NCBI RefSeq assembly: GCF_033807575.1
Contig: NC_084707.1
Coordinates: 17,346,550 to 17,410,549 of the forward strand
Reading direction: 5' to 3'
Length of the DNA stretch: 64,000 nucleotides
Origin: Cydia pomonella
Taxonomy: Eukaryota; Arthropoda; Insecta; Lepidoptera; Tortricidae
Shown: in pieces, positions 1-15,000 of the stretch
How positions within the stretch are numbered: the first letter of the stretch is position 1
Layout of the letters: every line of letters starts with the position of its first letter
Translations under genes and position numbers: made by a program
Notes under the pieces: generated by a model
The model's database searches: none
What the model saw: only the letters and a program-made list of their open reading frames with translations
Told to the model about the DNA's origin: nothing

Positions 1-90
1 TTGGAACATACTAATGTACACAGTTACACGTGCATAATACTTTGTTATTCGCAAGTTCTTTCAATGGCACAGTAGGATCCTAAAGTTAGC

Positions 91-3000
91 TTATAATCCG
101 TTTGTTTCCGAGTATCCGTTGGTCTCCGGCGGCGCGACCATGAGGATGAGGAAGCCGTCGATGTCGTGTATCTCCTTCGAGGTGAACTTCGCTGAGATCT
201 GGTGCCGCCCAGCCCACGGCGGCGTCAGCTTGAACTGCGCGGTCGCGAACTCACCGGGGGGCACGTTCTGTAAGTTATTATCAACATTTTATTAATTCAG
301 TCCTATAAAAAGGTAAACCGATGATCTGGCCGCTTAGCATGACTTGCGATGTCGCGGCAACTCTATTTATATCAAACGCGGCAAGTAGAATAGAATAGAA
401 TAGAATAGAATAGAATAGAATAGAATAGTTTATTGCATATCACATTACAAGCATGGATGGAATGGAACATATAGGTATACATGTGACACCCTGTAAGGGC
501 ACAGCAATATAAGAGGGCTACAGTAGGTGATTAAATTACAATTATTTCGCACATCATTAAAATAATATTACACATACATTCACGCATGATCATTTGATTG
601 TATTATTTATTACATTATTTCCTTACATAAACGAGGCACGGTAATATTTTCAACTGACTTTATCAAAATATTCATTAAGATTATAAAAACATCCATTAAT
701 TAAAAACAGCTTCAGTTGTTTTTTAAATTGACCTACATTGTCCAGATCTTTGATAGAGATTGGGAGGTGGTTGTAGATTTTCATAGCCATATAATGTGGG
801 CTACTTGTGACAAGTTTTAATTTTGAAAAACCGGCCAAGAGCATGTCGGGCCACGCTCAGTGTAGGGTTCCGTAGTTACTCTTCCGTCACAATAAGCTAA
901 ACTGGAGCTTATAGTATAGTAAATTGTTAACCAAGGGATGAAACGGTACCTTTCACGCGAGTTAAACAACTAGGCAAATTTGCATAATCAGTACCTAATT
1001 AAAGTCTTTTTACTATGAAGGGGAAACTTTTTGCGATAACTCAAAAACAGCTAAACTGATCATGTCCGCTATAGTTTTCATTTAAAATCTTTCTTAAGTT
1101 CTACTTCCACGATTTTTTTCATATTTTTTGGACCTATGGTTCAAAAGTTAGAGGGGGGGGGGGACACATTGTTTTTTTCTTTCGGAGCGATTATCTCCGA
1201 ATATATTCACTTTATAAAAAAATGTTTGTTGAAAACCCCTATTAGTTTTGAAAGCCCTTTCCAACGATACCCCACACTGTAGGGTTGAAGCAGAAAAAAA
1301 AATCACCCCCTCTTTACGTGTAGGGGAGGTACCCTCAAAAAAATTAAATTTTTAGATTTTATTGTACGACTTTGTCGGCTTTATTGATTTATATATCCAT
1401 GCCGAATTTCAGCTTTCTAGCACTAACGACCACGGAGCAAAGCCTCGGACAGACAGACAGACAGACAGACAGACGGACATGGCGAAACTACAAGGGTTCC
1501 TAGTTGACTACGGAACCCTAAAAAGGCACTTTTAGTTGATTTAGGTTGCGATTATTTCTTTTGATTTCAGTTGTATCTTTGAATGAATATAAGTTTAAAT
1601 GTTTCCTAACGAATTTACATGATTCGAATATGTACATAGACGCAACGTCAGTATTTCATGTTTAATAAAATAAGGTTTACACGACTCCATTTGATCAATG
1701 TTTACTAGACTCCATTTGAAGTATGGAGTCGCGCGCGACAACGAGTCATATATGGTCATTCATAGGTTGTTATGAAGATCTTTTGTCAAAAATGGACATC
1801 TTTTCGCTGAGATTATGATGACGATATTAATTTCAGTTAGAATAATAATAATCGGTTGTTGTTGACCGTGACGGTGTTAGGTAAAATTTAAATCCGTTCC
1901 TCGTTTAAACCATCCCATACAGATATCGCTCTATTTAGTTAACATGGTGCCAAATATTTGTTTGGTTTTATTACGAAAACATTATCGGTCGTCTGTTTCG
2001 TAATAAAACGTTTTGTATGTACTTTGTTTATTAAATAAGTAACGAGAAAAACATTAACGACCCTTATCCTATTTGGAACATAAGTTACCTCATCCAGAGA
2101 AATCTTGAGCTGCTCATCCAATCCCGGGCCCTGGATGTAGAATTTTCCATTCTTCAGCGGTATGGGCAGCGGGTTCTCAAGCTTGACTGTAACAGTGAAT
2201 TCTTTGTGCGACACCGGCTTGCCTTCCACGGTGATCTTGATGTCAGGGTTGCGGACCCTAAAGTCGTCCTGCGCGAAGTAGTCGAAGTTCTTGTCCACTA
2301 TTGAGGCGAGGCAGGCGATGTTGAAGGATGCCTGAAAGATGTGATTGTACCTTTGTAAAAACTCATCTTTGGGGGTTTAGAGATTTGAGCAAGAATTCCT
2401 TTAAAATAACTGCATTTAATTGAATCATCGCGCAGGCTACTAGTTTTCTGAGAGAATCTTATCTAGATCAATACTAAATCCAAGTTCTAACACGATACCA
2501 AAATCAGATTGCATTCGTAGTTTAATCATTAATTTGCGTATCTCTTTGCATAAGCATAATTTGTGGAATATTTTAGTCATTTCTAATAATTACTCCCGTC
2601 TGATGACTGCAGCCACCTTTAGTTCCGTCGTAAATTTCATTACCGTGTTATGTAAGTATGTATTTAATACTCTTTAACACATCTTCATCTCCATCGCTGT
2701 CTAATGAGAATACATCTCATGAGAATCTTCACATATATAATCTTCAAGTCGCTTGTAATTCTCATCGAAGCTAACCACACATGGCGACTTTTCTTGGCCT
2801 CGAGTGCTAATAGTGTCGTGTCAAACTCCTATCGCTATTTATCGCGACTTGCCTTAGTACTCTACTCTTTGTCACATCTCTCTCACTCACCTGATCTACG
2901 AGTCGCTTGTAGTACTCGTCGAAGGTGACCAACATGGTGACCTGCTCCTTAGCCTCGGGTGCGAGCGTCGTGTCGAACTCCTGTCGTTTGACGGACTCGC

Positions 3001-6000
3001 CAGACTTGCCCGTGTACGTCACGGTGTCTACCCGCAGCACGCCTTTCACTTGGTGCTTGTTCTCTAACGAACGGTTGTTCATGTGTAGGATCTGAAATAC
3101 AATAAACGCAAGTTACAGTTACACCCCAACACGTAAGTACTGTAGTTTTTTTTCCATTTTGTCCTTCTGACAACGGGATTTCAAAATTTGCCAGCTTAAA
3201 TTGAACTGTGTCAAATTGACAAAAAGTCCAAACTTAATTAAGGCCTATGTATTACGTGCAGGACGCGGAGGTTAAAGCAGCCTTATAGGTTGTGAATCTG
3301 TGGTGCATCTCAGGAATCAAGTTATTTTACAGAGTTATACAGATTCCAGCTGAATGTGACCCATTTAGGTACCCTGTCTCATCCTGGATTCACCTCAGGT
3401 TAACGTAAGAATAAGTTAGTAGAACCTTGTAGGTGAGGGACTAAGCATGTTCCATCTTAGATGAAGTAGGTACGCCACCTTAGATAGGTCCACATATGTA
3501 TGCATGGGTTTTACATCAGGTTAAAATCAGAGTCATAGGGGTAATAGTAACTGTATGAGACATAGACAAAGTACTCACGACACTAAAGTTCTGTCCGATC
3601 TTGATATCATCTCTCAGCTCGAAGTCAAACACCACATCGTTGAAGGCATCGTTGAGGTAGTATCGTGCAAAAATATTGGATGACCGACGCAGAGCTTTTT
3701 CCATCGTCGCGCGCTCCTCCCACGTGCGCTCCGGATATTTGTACGAGTCAGTTATGTCCTGCAAATCGACCATATCCTTAGAATTTCCAGTCGCCATTTA
3801 TGGACTTTTTGTCTTTGCTATCAAGTATAGTTTACGAATAGTTAATAAAATGTGCCCATATTGGTGTAGAGCTGTGTTAAGAGTAAAGAATAGATCAGGT
3901 TGAAACCTTTAACAACAATAGCGCCTACTCGTATTTTCAAGGCAATCACCATATTAATTATAACATCGATTGGCCAAAACAGGGCGTGATGGAGCTTACC
4001 TCTCGTTCCATCTTTCCAATGGCTTTGGTGGATATATTCTGTCCAACAGAAGTGGTGTCCCGAGCCAGTAGCTTGAGAGGCTGGATTTCGCCGGAATATT
4101 TCCATAATACCTGTAAAACAACATACAATTACTAAAAGTAGGCCCCGAGGTGACCTTTCGTAATTGGCTAAAAGATAGCGTTTTATATGCGCAGCTGTGG
4201 CTCTACGCTCGTATGAAACGACGCTTTATGGCCAAGTCGTTGGTATGAATGTAAAAATAAGCCTTATTCATTTCTTGTAATGTAGGCAAATACTCGAGTA
4301 AGAAGTAATTCGATATCTTTGGTTTCACAATAAGTATGTACTTCCTTTAATAATTTAATGGATCTTAGTGATATGGAAATACCTAATTTTTGCAATGCAA
4401 ATATTATAGGCACGCAGTTAACAAGCTAATACATAGTCAAACGAAATCTACTTATTGCTTTGAATTTTAAAACTATTTAATCCGATACTACCAATATGTA
4501 CCCTCAGTATTAATTTATACGTAAGCCGCCCGTCAGCCTTCTAAGGTACTCAATGAGAACGAGAGTAGTTTAGTTAATATTGACGTCAGCTAACCTTATC
4601 AGCATTGACTTGCGCGAAAACGTATCCCGCGTCGTACGGTTTCTGAATGTCAGCGTCGCGAACCGCGCGTATTGACGCCGGGCCGCAGCGGAAGAGGTCC
4701 TCTGACATTTCTTGTGGCGTCGAGTCGATGGCTTGCCAGCCGCCGTACTCGGGACCTAGGTCTGGCCTCTCCATCCATACCTGGAAATATTTAATAAATA
4801 CAGCCATCATCTAAGTAAACACTAAATAAAGTCATCTTTGGTTGCTGTAGATTCTTATAATTATCAATTCCACCAAATTTAGGCAAACAGGCTGTATCAT
4901 AATAATTAATTGAGCACCAAGGCTGATGACGAATCGGTCAAACTTTATTGCGTCACAGCTGACGCGTAATTTATATTTACATTGAACGAGGATGATTCAA
5001 AGTGGGCGCATTGAACGGTGACCCCTTTCGCATTCCAGTGAAGGAACAGATTGGGAAATACCGTAAGCCCGTAGGAAGATGTTTTAAAAGCAAGAATATT
5101 CTTTTACATACAGATTTTGATTTACTAGTAAATGTTGAATGGTTCCGAATAAATACGAACTCTAGACTCTGACAACACTTAGTTTGCACAGACCTGCTGA
5201 AACTATTAAAACTTGGCAGGCGACTTGGCGTGGACTTTTGAAGGACGTCAGAGACGTAGGATACCTACGTGTGCTTTCATACTTGAATTCCTTGAATTGC
5301 TTTCCACTCTCACTCCTGACTCCACGGTGACTGTAACGCTGGCTTGGCAAATAAAGAAATTAAGAAAGACAGAGATGCAAATCACTTTTCGATCCCATGC
5401 AGTACCTCGTTCCAAACATGGTAGTTCCAGACAGAGTCCTGCGTGAAGTGCTCGAGCGTGTTACCGTCCTCGTCCTTGATGATGTCGACGGTGAGGCTGC
5501 CCTGACTGTCGTGCGCCGCGTCATACCCAGTCACTGGCCGGCAGGGAATACCCAGCGCTCTGCAAACTGAACACAGGGTTAATACGGGTTGAGATAATAG
5601 GCCTTAACGTTGTAAATTAATAATGCAAGACACATCGTCAAGCATCATGCCGATCGCAACGTTAAAGAACTACAATATATTTAATATAACTTAATTATAA
5701 ACGACGACCTGTCTGGCCTAGTGGGTAGTGACCCTGCCCTATGTGATGTGATGGCCCTAAGTACGCTAGTACTCTTTATTATACTGTGCCCTCGGTTCAA
5801 ATCCTGGTAAGGGCATTTATTTGTGAATATTTGGTTCTGAGTCATGTGTTTTCTATGTATTTAAGTATTTATATAATATTGTATCGTTGACTAAGTACCC
5901 ACAACACAAGTCTTATACCGTGGGACACAAAAAATGTCCTATAATATTTATTTATTATTTATTTAATTATTTATAATGGTTGCAATCGCAACCCTCAGGT

Positions 6001-9000
6001 GGCTAAAATGTAGTATTTGGTTTATCTCATTTACCATTATTTGAGTGCCGAGGTGTCAACATGTGTGCTTATTCTGTTTTAGTCAACCGAAGAAGGTGAT
6101 TAAATTGGCTAAGAACGTTCTAATTTACCAACTTACTTGTGGTTAAAACACCTGCGTAAACCCAGCATTGCGCGTATTTGACGGGTTTTTTCTTGGTGTA
6201 ATACTTCTGTAGGATAGCGAGGGAGCCAACCCACTTGACTGGGTGTGTCCCTCCGTCGTAGTCGCTGAGCTCGGTGCCCCAGTTGCCCATCAGCACACCG
6301 TTGTCGTCCTGCACGTTTATGGCGGCGGACAACGCCCGCACCGTCCGAATGGGGTCGCTTCGGGCGCGACCTTTCACCTGAAGTTTAAGAAAGATTGTAT
6401 GTTTAGGTGAGAGAGTACGATATGATGAATGAAATTAACATCTTCCATTACTATAGCCGTTATTAAACCTTGCCTGCGAAACTGGTGACCTTATTTTCGA
6501 ATCCTGGAAAGGCATATTTGTATGCTGTTGAGCGCAAATGGGTACCTATAGGTATTTGTTCTTTAGTTATGGATATATATTTTATAGGACTAAGCCATTT
6601 TGTGTGAAACTGTGAAATGTTGCCCAAATATTAATTCATTTATTTGTCATGTAAGAAATAAGAACTCCGTCTTTATTCAGAGGTCTTTGATTATTGTCGG
6701 TCAAGAAATACGAGTACCTAATTTATAGATTTTTGATGCGTAACTTCAGATTATTAAAAAAAACTAAGCATTATTTTTTCCTGTGAATCTTCCTTAACAT
6801 TTCCTAGCAATAATAAATGAATAGTGCAGGTACTTAGATACTTAGTATTTCTACAATGACTCGACAAATGATTATTCTAATATGATCATACGCTGAACTA
6901 ATCAAAGAGGTCGCTTCGTCTCACCTCTTAAATGAAACTTGCTGATTGACCTTAAGCATTACATACAAACGTCTAATCAATTAGGTTAGGTATATTTGCC
7001 AATTTGTGAATGGTCACTTTCTATTTTTAGAATTTGCAAATTTAGGTATATACCTGGTAAAGCTAACCAGTTTCAAGCTTACCTTTCCGATTTCTCTGAC
7101 TAGATAAAGCGCGCAGTCCAGAATATCTTTCTCGTACTGAGCGTAATTCCATGGCGTTGGCTTTATTCTGTTGTAAACGCCTCGATACATTAGACCACCA
7201 TCTTCTTGAATATATTCTTCACGATGACTATGTCCTAGATAATATAGAATAAGAATTGCATAAGCATTATATAACAACGTGGAATCAAGCAAATGTGTCG
7301 AAATGGCTCAAACTACAAGAAAGGATATAAGTATACGTGTATTATAGATTAATATGAGGATTGCTGACAAAAAATTCAAGGGCAATGATTGAAGAGAATG
7401 AAGAAATGATTGTTAAACTAACCTGGCATATAAACCTGATCATTTAAGCACCAAGGATTAAATAGCACATAAATAGGCTGTGGGTGCGTATAGCTTAGGG
7501 ACCCTCCAGTCTTGAGCTTGGTGTCAATATCGAGTCTCCAAGCAGCGACGATGCAGTTTGCTGAAGCCGTGATGGCGACCATCAGGTGGGAGTCCATTTG
7601 TCCTTCGTACACGGCCGTCCAGGATCCGGGCATCTCTGATCCTTTGTCCAGCAGTGGAACTGCAGCTGATGTGTCGTCTGATGGTCCGCGTTTCTCCACA
7701 TCTGTGTATATTCAATATCATTAAGCGAATAAATAATGCGACGAATTATTATCCTGTTGCAAACTTGCATAGACATTTTATAAATGACTTCATTCATAAA
7801 AAGTCAATATAAAACATTCTACAACAACTTACACAATGCGCCAATCATCGTTTCATATAAATACCTATGTCATATTTTAAATAGGGTTAATGGGGTTCCA
7901 ATATTACATGTATTTCAAAAGTACGTATTATTTCAATGTTTAGATGTTTATAAATTTCTTGATGTCATTAAAACAAAGTGTGGGAATATCTTAAACTAAA
8001 CCTACACGTTCCCGTTCGTGTTGTAGCATAAACAACGCGAATATTAACAATAGCGTATGCGGTGTCGATGTCGATACCTACTAATTTTGAACATGGTATG
8101 CTGGACGATCTAAAGCGGTTTAAGTACTAACTGAAAATACTGAAATGGGTTAGATTCACGAAGATTGCTTCTAAAACGAAACACTTTCTGATCGTTGTTA
8201 TATTCATTATTTCGCTTCGACACATAAAATATATTGACTAAATAAAACGTGGCGTCATAACAGATGCGATAAATGAATGATGAATGTTCCAAATTTATCC
8301 AGGATTGCGTCCAAGCGAAAAATAATATGTATTGGATTTGAATTTATTTCAGACCTTCGATTTTTTAGGGAATTTACGCAAGATAAAGTCGTTATAGGTA
8401 CCTAAACATAAGAATGGGCCAGTTATATATACAAACATACAAAATAATGCAGCTACTTGCATAAATGATATCATCTAAGCCCACCCACTGCAATCCTTGC
8501 GTAGGATAAACTATGATAATCATGCAAGTAACAATCATTAGTGTTTGTTCATACCGGACACGTAGAAAATAAAGGACAACGCGTCCCTAGAGGCATCGTA
8601 GGGCCGGTTGAGCAGCAGGTCGAGTTTGAAGGCCTGTCCACGCCGCACCACGAGACAGCGGTCCACGGGTTTGGTCATCAGATTGAATTTGCTGGTGTGA
8701 TGATTTTCCCCGTTGGAGTCGTTGCAGAAGTCGATGCCTTGGACGGCGAGCACGCCTAATCTGGCGCCATCAGTCACATCTGAAACAATATTGCAAATTA
8801 TTATCGTTCTTTGGCGGCAAGCCAATGTTTTAAGACGTTTTAATCTTTTTTATGAGAATACATCTAATTTTAAATAGTAATTCACTGTCATATTTATGGA
8901 AAATTTTGTTTATTTCTAATAATTAGTTTCCTATAAAAAGACAAAATAACAACAGTAGAAAAAGTCCCAAAAAACACAACAATTAAAACAAAACGAAATC

Positions 9001-12000
9001 AACAGCCAGCGTTATACAGAATGTAACAAAAATAGTCGGGATCCGTTTAAGGGCATAATCGGTATTGTGTTCGGATTAGGAAAAAGTAGAAGAAAAACAT
9101 TTTAGGTACGGAAAAAAAAAAATCTATTAAAAAATTATCTCGACAAAAAAAATCTTCTACTTTTTCATAATCAGAACACGATACCGAATATTACACGGAT
9201 TCCCATTATTTTGTTCTATTTTATGAAAAAAAAAGCAACCGAAATACCTGGCTGAAATGGTACGATAATATATTTACGCCGCCTTCCAAACCGTGACCTC
9301 CACCAATTTTTGAAATACTCCATTATTACTTGAAATAAGAAATATAATTTCCAAAACTCCGTTAATTTATACAGTAGTCATCACTAGAGTTCAGTTGATG
9401 TGTGTTCGCCGAAATTCGAACCGGCACTTGCTAATTGTTACCACAAACGTGCGGTTCTTTTGGCATTCTGCTGTGCACTGTTCTTGGCGTGGGATTATAT
9501 CTCGCCAGAACGTATATGTATCTAACTGGCCAGATGATGTCATAGTCACATAGTCAACAAACGCGAAAAGCTTCCCGACACCCGGAAACAAAAAAACCAT
9601 TGACATTAACCAAGGTCCGGTGCATGTTACTCACAACTCAATCTTATTCTGCGACAGCAGATCTGTCCAAACATATATGGATGACCTCATGAGAATGACA
9701 ATTCATAGTAAATCATGATAATTAGAACATAAACTAAACTGAATCATATCGTCCTTACAAGGGCCCGCACAAGAACATACTGACTTCGTATGAAGAACAT
9801 ACATAGAGTGAAATGAATTAGGTGCAGCAGTTTGTTGACAGGTATCCTACATACCTTATTATTTTATGTAAGTACAAATGCATTTTTTTTAATACTACGT
9901 CGGTGGCAAACAAGCATACGGCCCGCCTGATGGTAAGCAGTCTCCGTAGCCTATGTACGCCTGCAACTCCAGAGGAGTCACATGCGCGTTGCCGCACCTA
10001 GCATTCCCATTTAGCATTTCGTTGAGCTTATACTTGTACTTGTTCGTTGGTTTATACTTGTAGGTATTCTTATACTCGTATGTATCTAGCGGTTTTTAAG
10101 TTGTTACGTAAAGTCGGAATAATACAGATACCTAACTCTTTTAATTTGCTCTATTATCATTCCTAAGTAACGTATACAGCAATAACTTTATTTTATAATC
10201 TATAAGAGTCGTTTAACTATTGTGCATGGTAAATTATGGATTAAATATTTCATATTTTTTATAATTCTATTAGTTCCAACAACTTACAAGTACATACCTA
10301 TATTATATCATATCATATCATTTATTCAGTAATAGTCATACATTGTCACTTACCTACCTACCTATACAGGATGATTCAGGAGACGTGAGCAGGATCAAGC
10401 CTGCATATTCAGTAAATTTTCAGCAACTGTTTCGTACCAGTATGTGTGAGATTAACGTTAATTTAATTTTTACTGTTAAAAAAAAAGAGTTTTATTTTAT
10501 TTACGATATTTATGGTCACCCTCTTTGTTTTATCCATAATAAGTGACAAATTGAATGACATCGGAGTGTGGTTACTTTTATAAAATCGTATCTCACTCAA
10601 GTGTGACATTTTATTTTCTTCATAATCAAAGTGCTGTCATAACGGATAAAAAGGTTTTATGTTTGTTAATTATGTGTTGTAGGGTATCCATGATTGTAGA
10701 CAATCAAATTTGCCCTTAACAAAACGTTAAATAACAGATAAAAAGCGTGATTGTTTTACTTAAATATGATGGTGAACGATTCATTAACATTTACTGATTG
10801 TGTAGGCTTAGTCCAGCTCACGTCTCATGAATCACCCTGTATATACTATACCTACCTACTTAAGGAAGTGGCGCAGGTTCAGCGACAGTAAAATTGCGTT
10901 TATTAAAGTTGACTGTACCTACCTAATTTTGTTTGGTAAAATTGATCAAATCTTAAGATGATTTGATTATGGTATTGAATTATGGATAAAGGTAAGATAT
11001 TCTTTGTTTATTTTCGATTTTTCGATTGATAGCAGAGTTACACCGAAACCTAAAGCTTTTCACGTCTTTATTCGACATGCACGCAAAATCATATTTATAA
11101 CTAATGCAGTATCATTATTTAGTACCTCTAAAAACATTTCAACTTTATATGATAATTTAGAGTCAACAGTATAATGTTAACTTCAAAGTATATATCATTC
11201 AACTTGCTTAGTCTAAGCATCGCCAAAACTTAAAAGAAATTAACTAACATATTAGTATTTTTATGACGATACATGTTCCTATTTGGTCTTAATTACCGTC
11301 GTGGGTGAATCGTACTGGGACAGGTTGCCTTGAAATAATAAGCGTTTAATAGGATTTCCCACACACGAGCTGGCTGGCATCCGCGTGGGCCCGCTCAAAA
11401 GGAACCATAGTCGGACAAGATGCTAGATGCGCATTGATAACATTATTGTGCTTCTTTTATAGGTATATTATATGCAAAAATGCTGCCAGCAACCAAAGTG
11501 ACGCCTATTTTATTTTTGTATTCCTCGAACTTGAAGTGAGGGAATATTCCTTAATTTTAAGGGTCAATTTCATACTAGAGTCTGTGCGGAAAGAGAAGAG
11601 TCATGGAATGTATGGGGCCCAATAATTTCCGAACAGATTCTGTGTGAAAATAATAACACATGTTAGTACCTGTATGACCTGTATTTAGTCTTAAGGTAAT
11701 TGATTCAATTGTGTTATGAATATTATCATAGGAATAAATTGTATACTTAGTATTGCATTTTTAACCGACTTCAAGATTTCAAAAGGAGGAGGTTATCAAT
11801 TCGGGTGCATTTTTTTTTTAATGTTTGTTACTTCAGAACTCCGTCATTTCTGGACCGATTACGATTTTTTTTATTCAATCTATATATATACAGATTGGTC
11901 CCGTTTTTCCACTCCCATCCCATACCCTGTTTTGATGATGGGATCCATGAGGAATCGAGGGAACTCTTCAAATGTGAAAGGCATACATATAGGAATTTTT

Positions 12001-15000
12001 ATATTTTCATCACCAAATCAAGCAAGCATTTAAAAAGTGACATTTGGTGAAGTGGAACTGCTGATGCTGATCAGAATGGAACTCTTCACCGACGCATGGT
12101 TCCTGCTTGGCGACTTGTCATCCTCTTTATGTTTGTTAAGCAAATTAGGTATTCAAGATACATTTTTGCCAAGCTCGAGATCTGATGGTAGAATCTATTA
12201 GGAATCGAAAAAAAAACTCCTCAAATGTTAAAGGCATAAGTACATATAGTGATATGTGTAATTTCTTTTACAAATCAAGCATTTACATTTAAAAAAGTGA
12301 CATTTGATTAAGTGGGACTGCTGATGATGATCAGAATAGAACTCTTCAACGACGCATAGTCACGATTGGCAATTTAGCCTCTTCGCTGTGTTTGTTAAGT
12401 AAATTCGATTTTTAAGACAGTTTTTAATATAATGTAATAATTTTTCTTTCACCGGTCTCCCTCATTGAAGTCGGTTTTTTTTTCTTAAAAATTATATTGT
12501 ACTTATTTCATACACATATCACTTTATAGCATACGCCAACACACTTCACGGAATTTAAATAAAAACTGTTTATTTTTCGTAACACAATGGAATCGATTAT
12601 CTTAAGAGTAGGTAAGACTAATCGCATTGCAGAGGAAAGACGACGGCCGTTTCTCCATACAAACGTAGTCCCCATTTTCCTCTCTGGATATGGATATTAT
12701 AGAAAATATTTTTACATGATTTGATATATATTAACCTATTAATAGCTAACTAACCTATTAATAGCTATATGAATGTCCCTACGTTTGACTTTTTTCGATT
12801 TTAGATTATTTTAAAAATTAGTAGCGAAATACATATATTTCTTTTTAAATTCTCATTACTTTTATAATAATTGAAAATTCCAAATAAATCTGGCTTAGGT
12901 GTGGTTGATATACAACAAATTGTGTCAAAATATTTTCATAATGTTAATATCCAGAGAGGGAAATGAGGACTTGTATGAAAAGGCGATTTCGCGCGGGTCC
13001 TCCACTTTCGTCTTAAAGATCTACAGATCCTTATAGCTACTACATCAGAAGTAAATTGAAAAACATAAGTATGAGCTTATCCAAAAAATACAATAAGTAT
13101 CAATTTTGATACTTAAGAGCAGATTGTACCACAAACTAAAACTCAGTATAAACATCGATTTGACATAAATATGAATCTTGTATGAATTTTAATGGGTAAA
13201 AGTCAGGTTGCAATCTTTGGTGCATTTTTACTAGATCGGAGTTCAGGGAATCAAAGATAAACATCGCCCATATAACCGCTCATGTATAGTCAAATTTTAC
13301 GTGAACTATGCCTCGCCTATATAAATCGTCACTGCCAAGCGTGCCAGTAAGTCGGCGCAGCCACAGACAGCGTAGTTGGACTCTACCAATACAGAGGTGG
13401 AGGTGACACTTCCCTAGGTGGCATTTTTTACAGAATGTTTATATCTCCAAACCTATTTTTATTTTCTTTCGGGTTAAAGAAGGTTTTTGACAGTTTATTT
13501 TTAGAGCTTTCCCAAATTTCTCTAACGTTTCTAATATGACTGAAACATCGGTCTGGGTAGAAATGGCAGCAATGTAAACCGACAAGGGGCCCTTTGATAG
13601 TTCAATCATCTGCGACGAGCTCTTGTTTTCTTCTCACAAAATGTACGTTAATGTATGGTGCTTAAAATGAATACCTAGTATAAGTAAGTACGTAGGTATA
13701 ATTATGTAAGTAGGTATGAATGGTCAGATATGTATCATTTAACTGGGTATAAAAAACATAATTTACTCGGAATTTACTGTCCTTTACCTTTGTGGAAGAA
13801 TATTATTTAATTTATTGAGTAATCAGCGCATTCGTCATTATAGTTTATTAGCGTCGTAAATGTAAATTAAGACTTTGTTATTAACAACTTCACATAGCAT
13901 GCAAACAATAAAATAGATGTTCCTTTGTTGTTAAACGAAATAAAACTTTTCATTTATCTTAGCCTTGATTTATGGTCTTTCATCTGAATCGTCCGTGACA
14001 CATATATTAGTGGCCAAAATTAGTTAAGAATTAGATAATTTTATAACAATTTAAGATTTGAATAGCTGATATGAGATAAAAATACGTATATGTAGTATAC
14101 ATACATATCCTTATTTTATTATAGGTAACGTAGTGGCACCATTGACCGACAGGGAACCAGCAACCGACACTTCTATTTTTTATTCCATAATTCTCAGAAA
14201 ATAAGGGTAGAAATTGGAACTCCCAATAGGTACCTTCGGCAATATTGTGCAGCTACTGCATAGTGTTGCTATATTAAGAATTCGGCTTTTCCCCTTATTT
14301 TCTTGGATAAAAAATAGGAGCGTTGGTAACTAGTTCCCTGTCAGTTAAGGGTGCCACTACGTTACCTACATATGTACCTAAATTGTGTTTTATTGTACGC
14401 GATATTTGCCTAAGCAAATTTGGGGTAATTAAATATTTTCGAATTGGTTATCTATTGAGCAAACTTTAATATCTAAAAGTAATAAGTAGACAGTAAAACA
14501 ATTAATCATTGAGTATTTAATCGGCATCATAAGTAGTTAGTTCTAGATTTTAACTAGCAATTACTTATACATGCTTAACTAACTTCCTTGGTTAGCTCAA
14601 CTATCCAAATCAAAGTCTGTGCGGTACTTCGCCTTAACTTCGTGTTAAACAAAGTATAACTCTGACTGTTTAAACTGATGATACTTGTATGTGCATGCGT
14701 TTCAATATTTTACTACCATTTTCGGTCCAATAATATTGGTTTACAAAAAACAAAAACACCGGGCGACACATGTTAAGCCAACATAGCATTGGTATTGTAT
14801 GTGTATGGAGTTATGTGCTAAGATAAATAATACAAACTTGTTAACACAACTTGCGCAACTGGTGATTTCATTCATTCATTCGTTACTTATTGTTATATTT
14901 TTATTTGCTAGTATATTGTTAGTTCTTGGATGAATTCCTAAAGTCACCATTGAGTACATTGCGGCGGATGGTACATGCCTCATTCATGATAAAAGTAATA

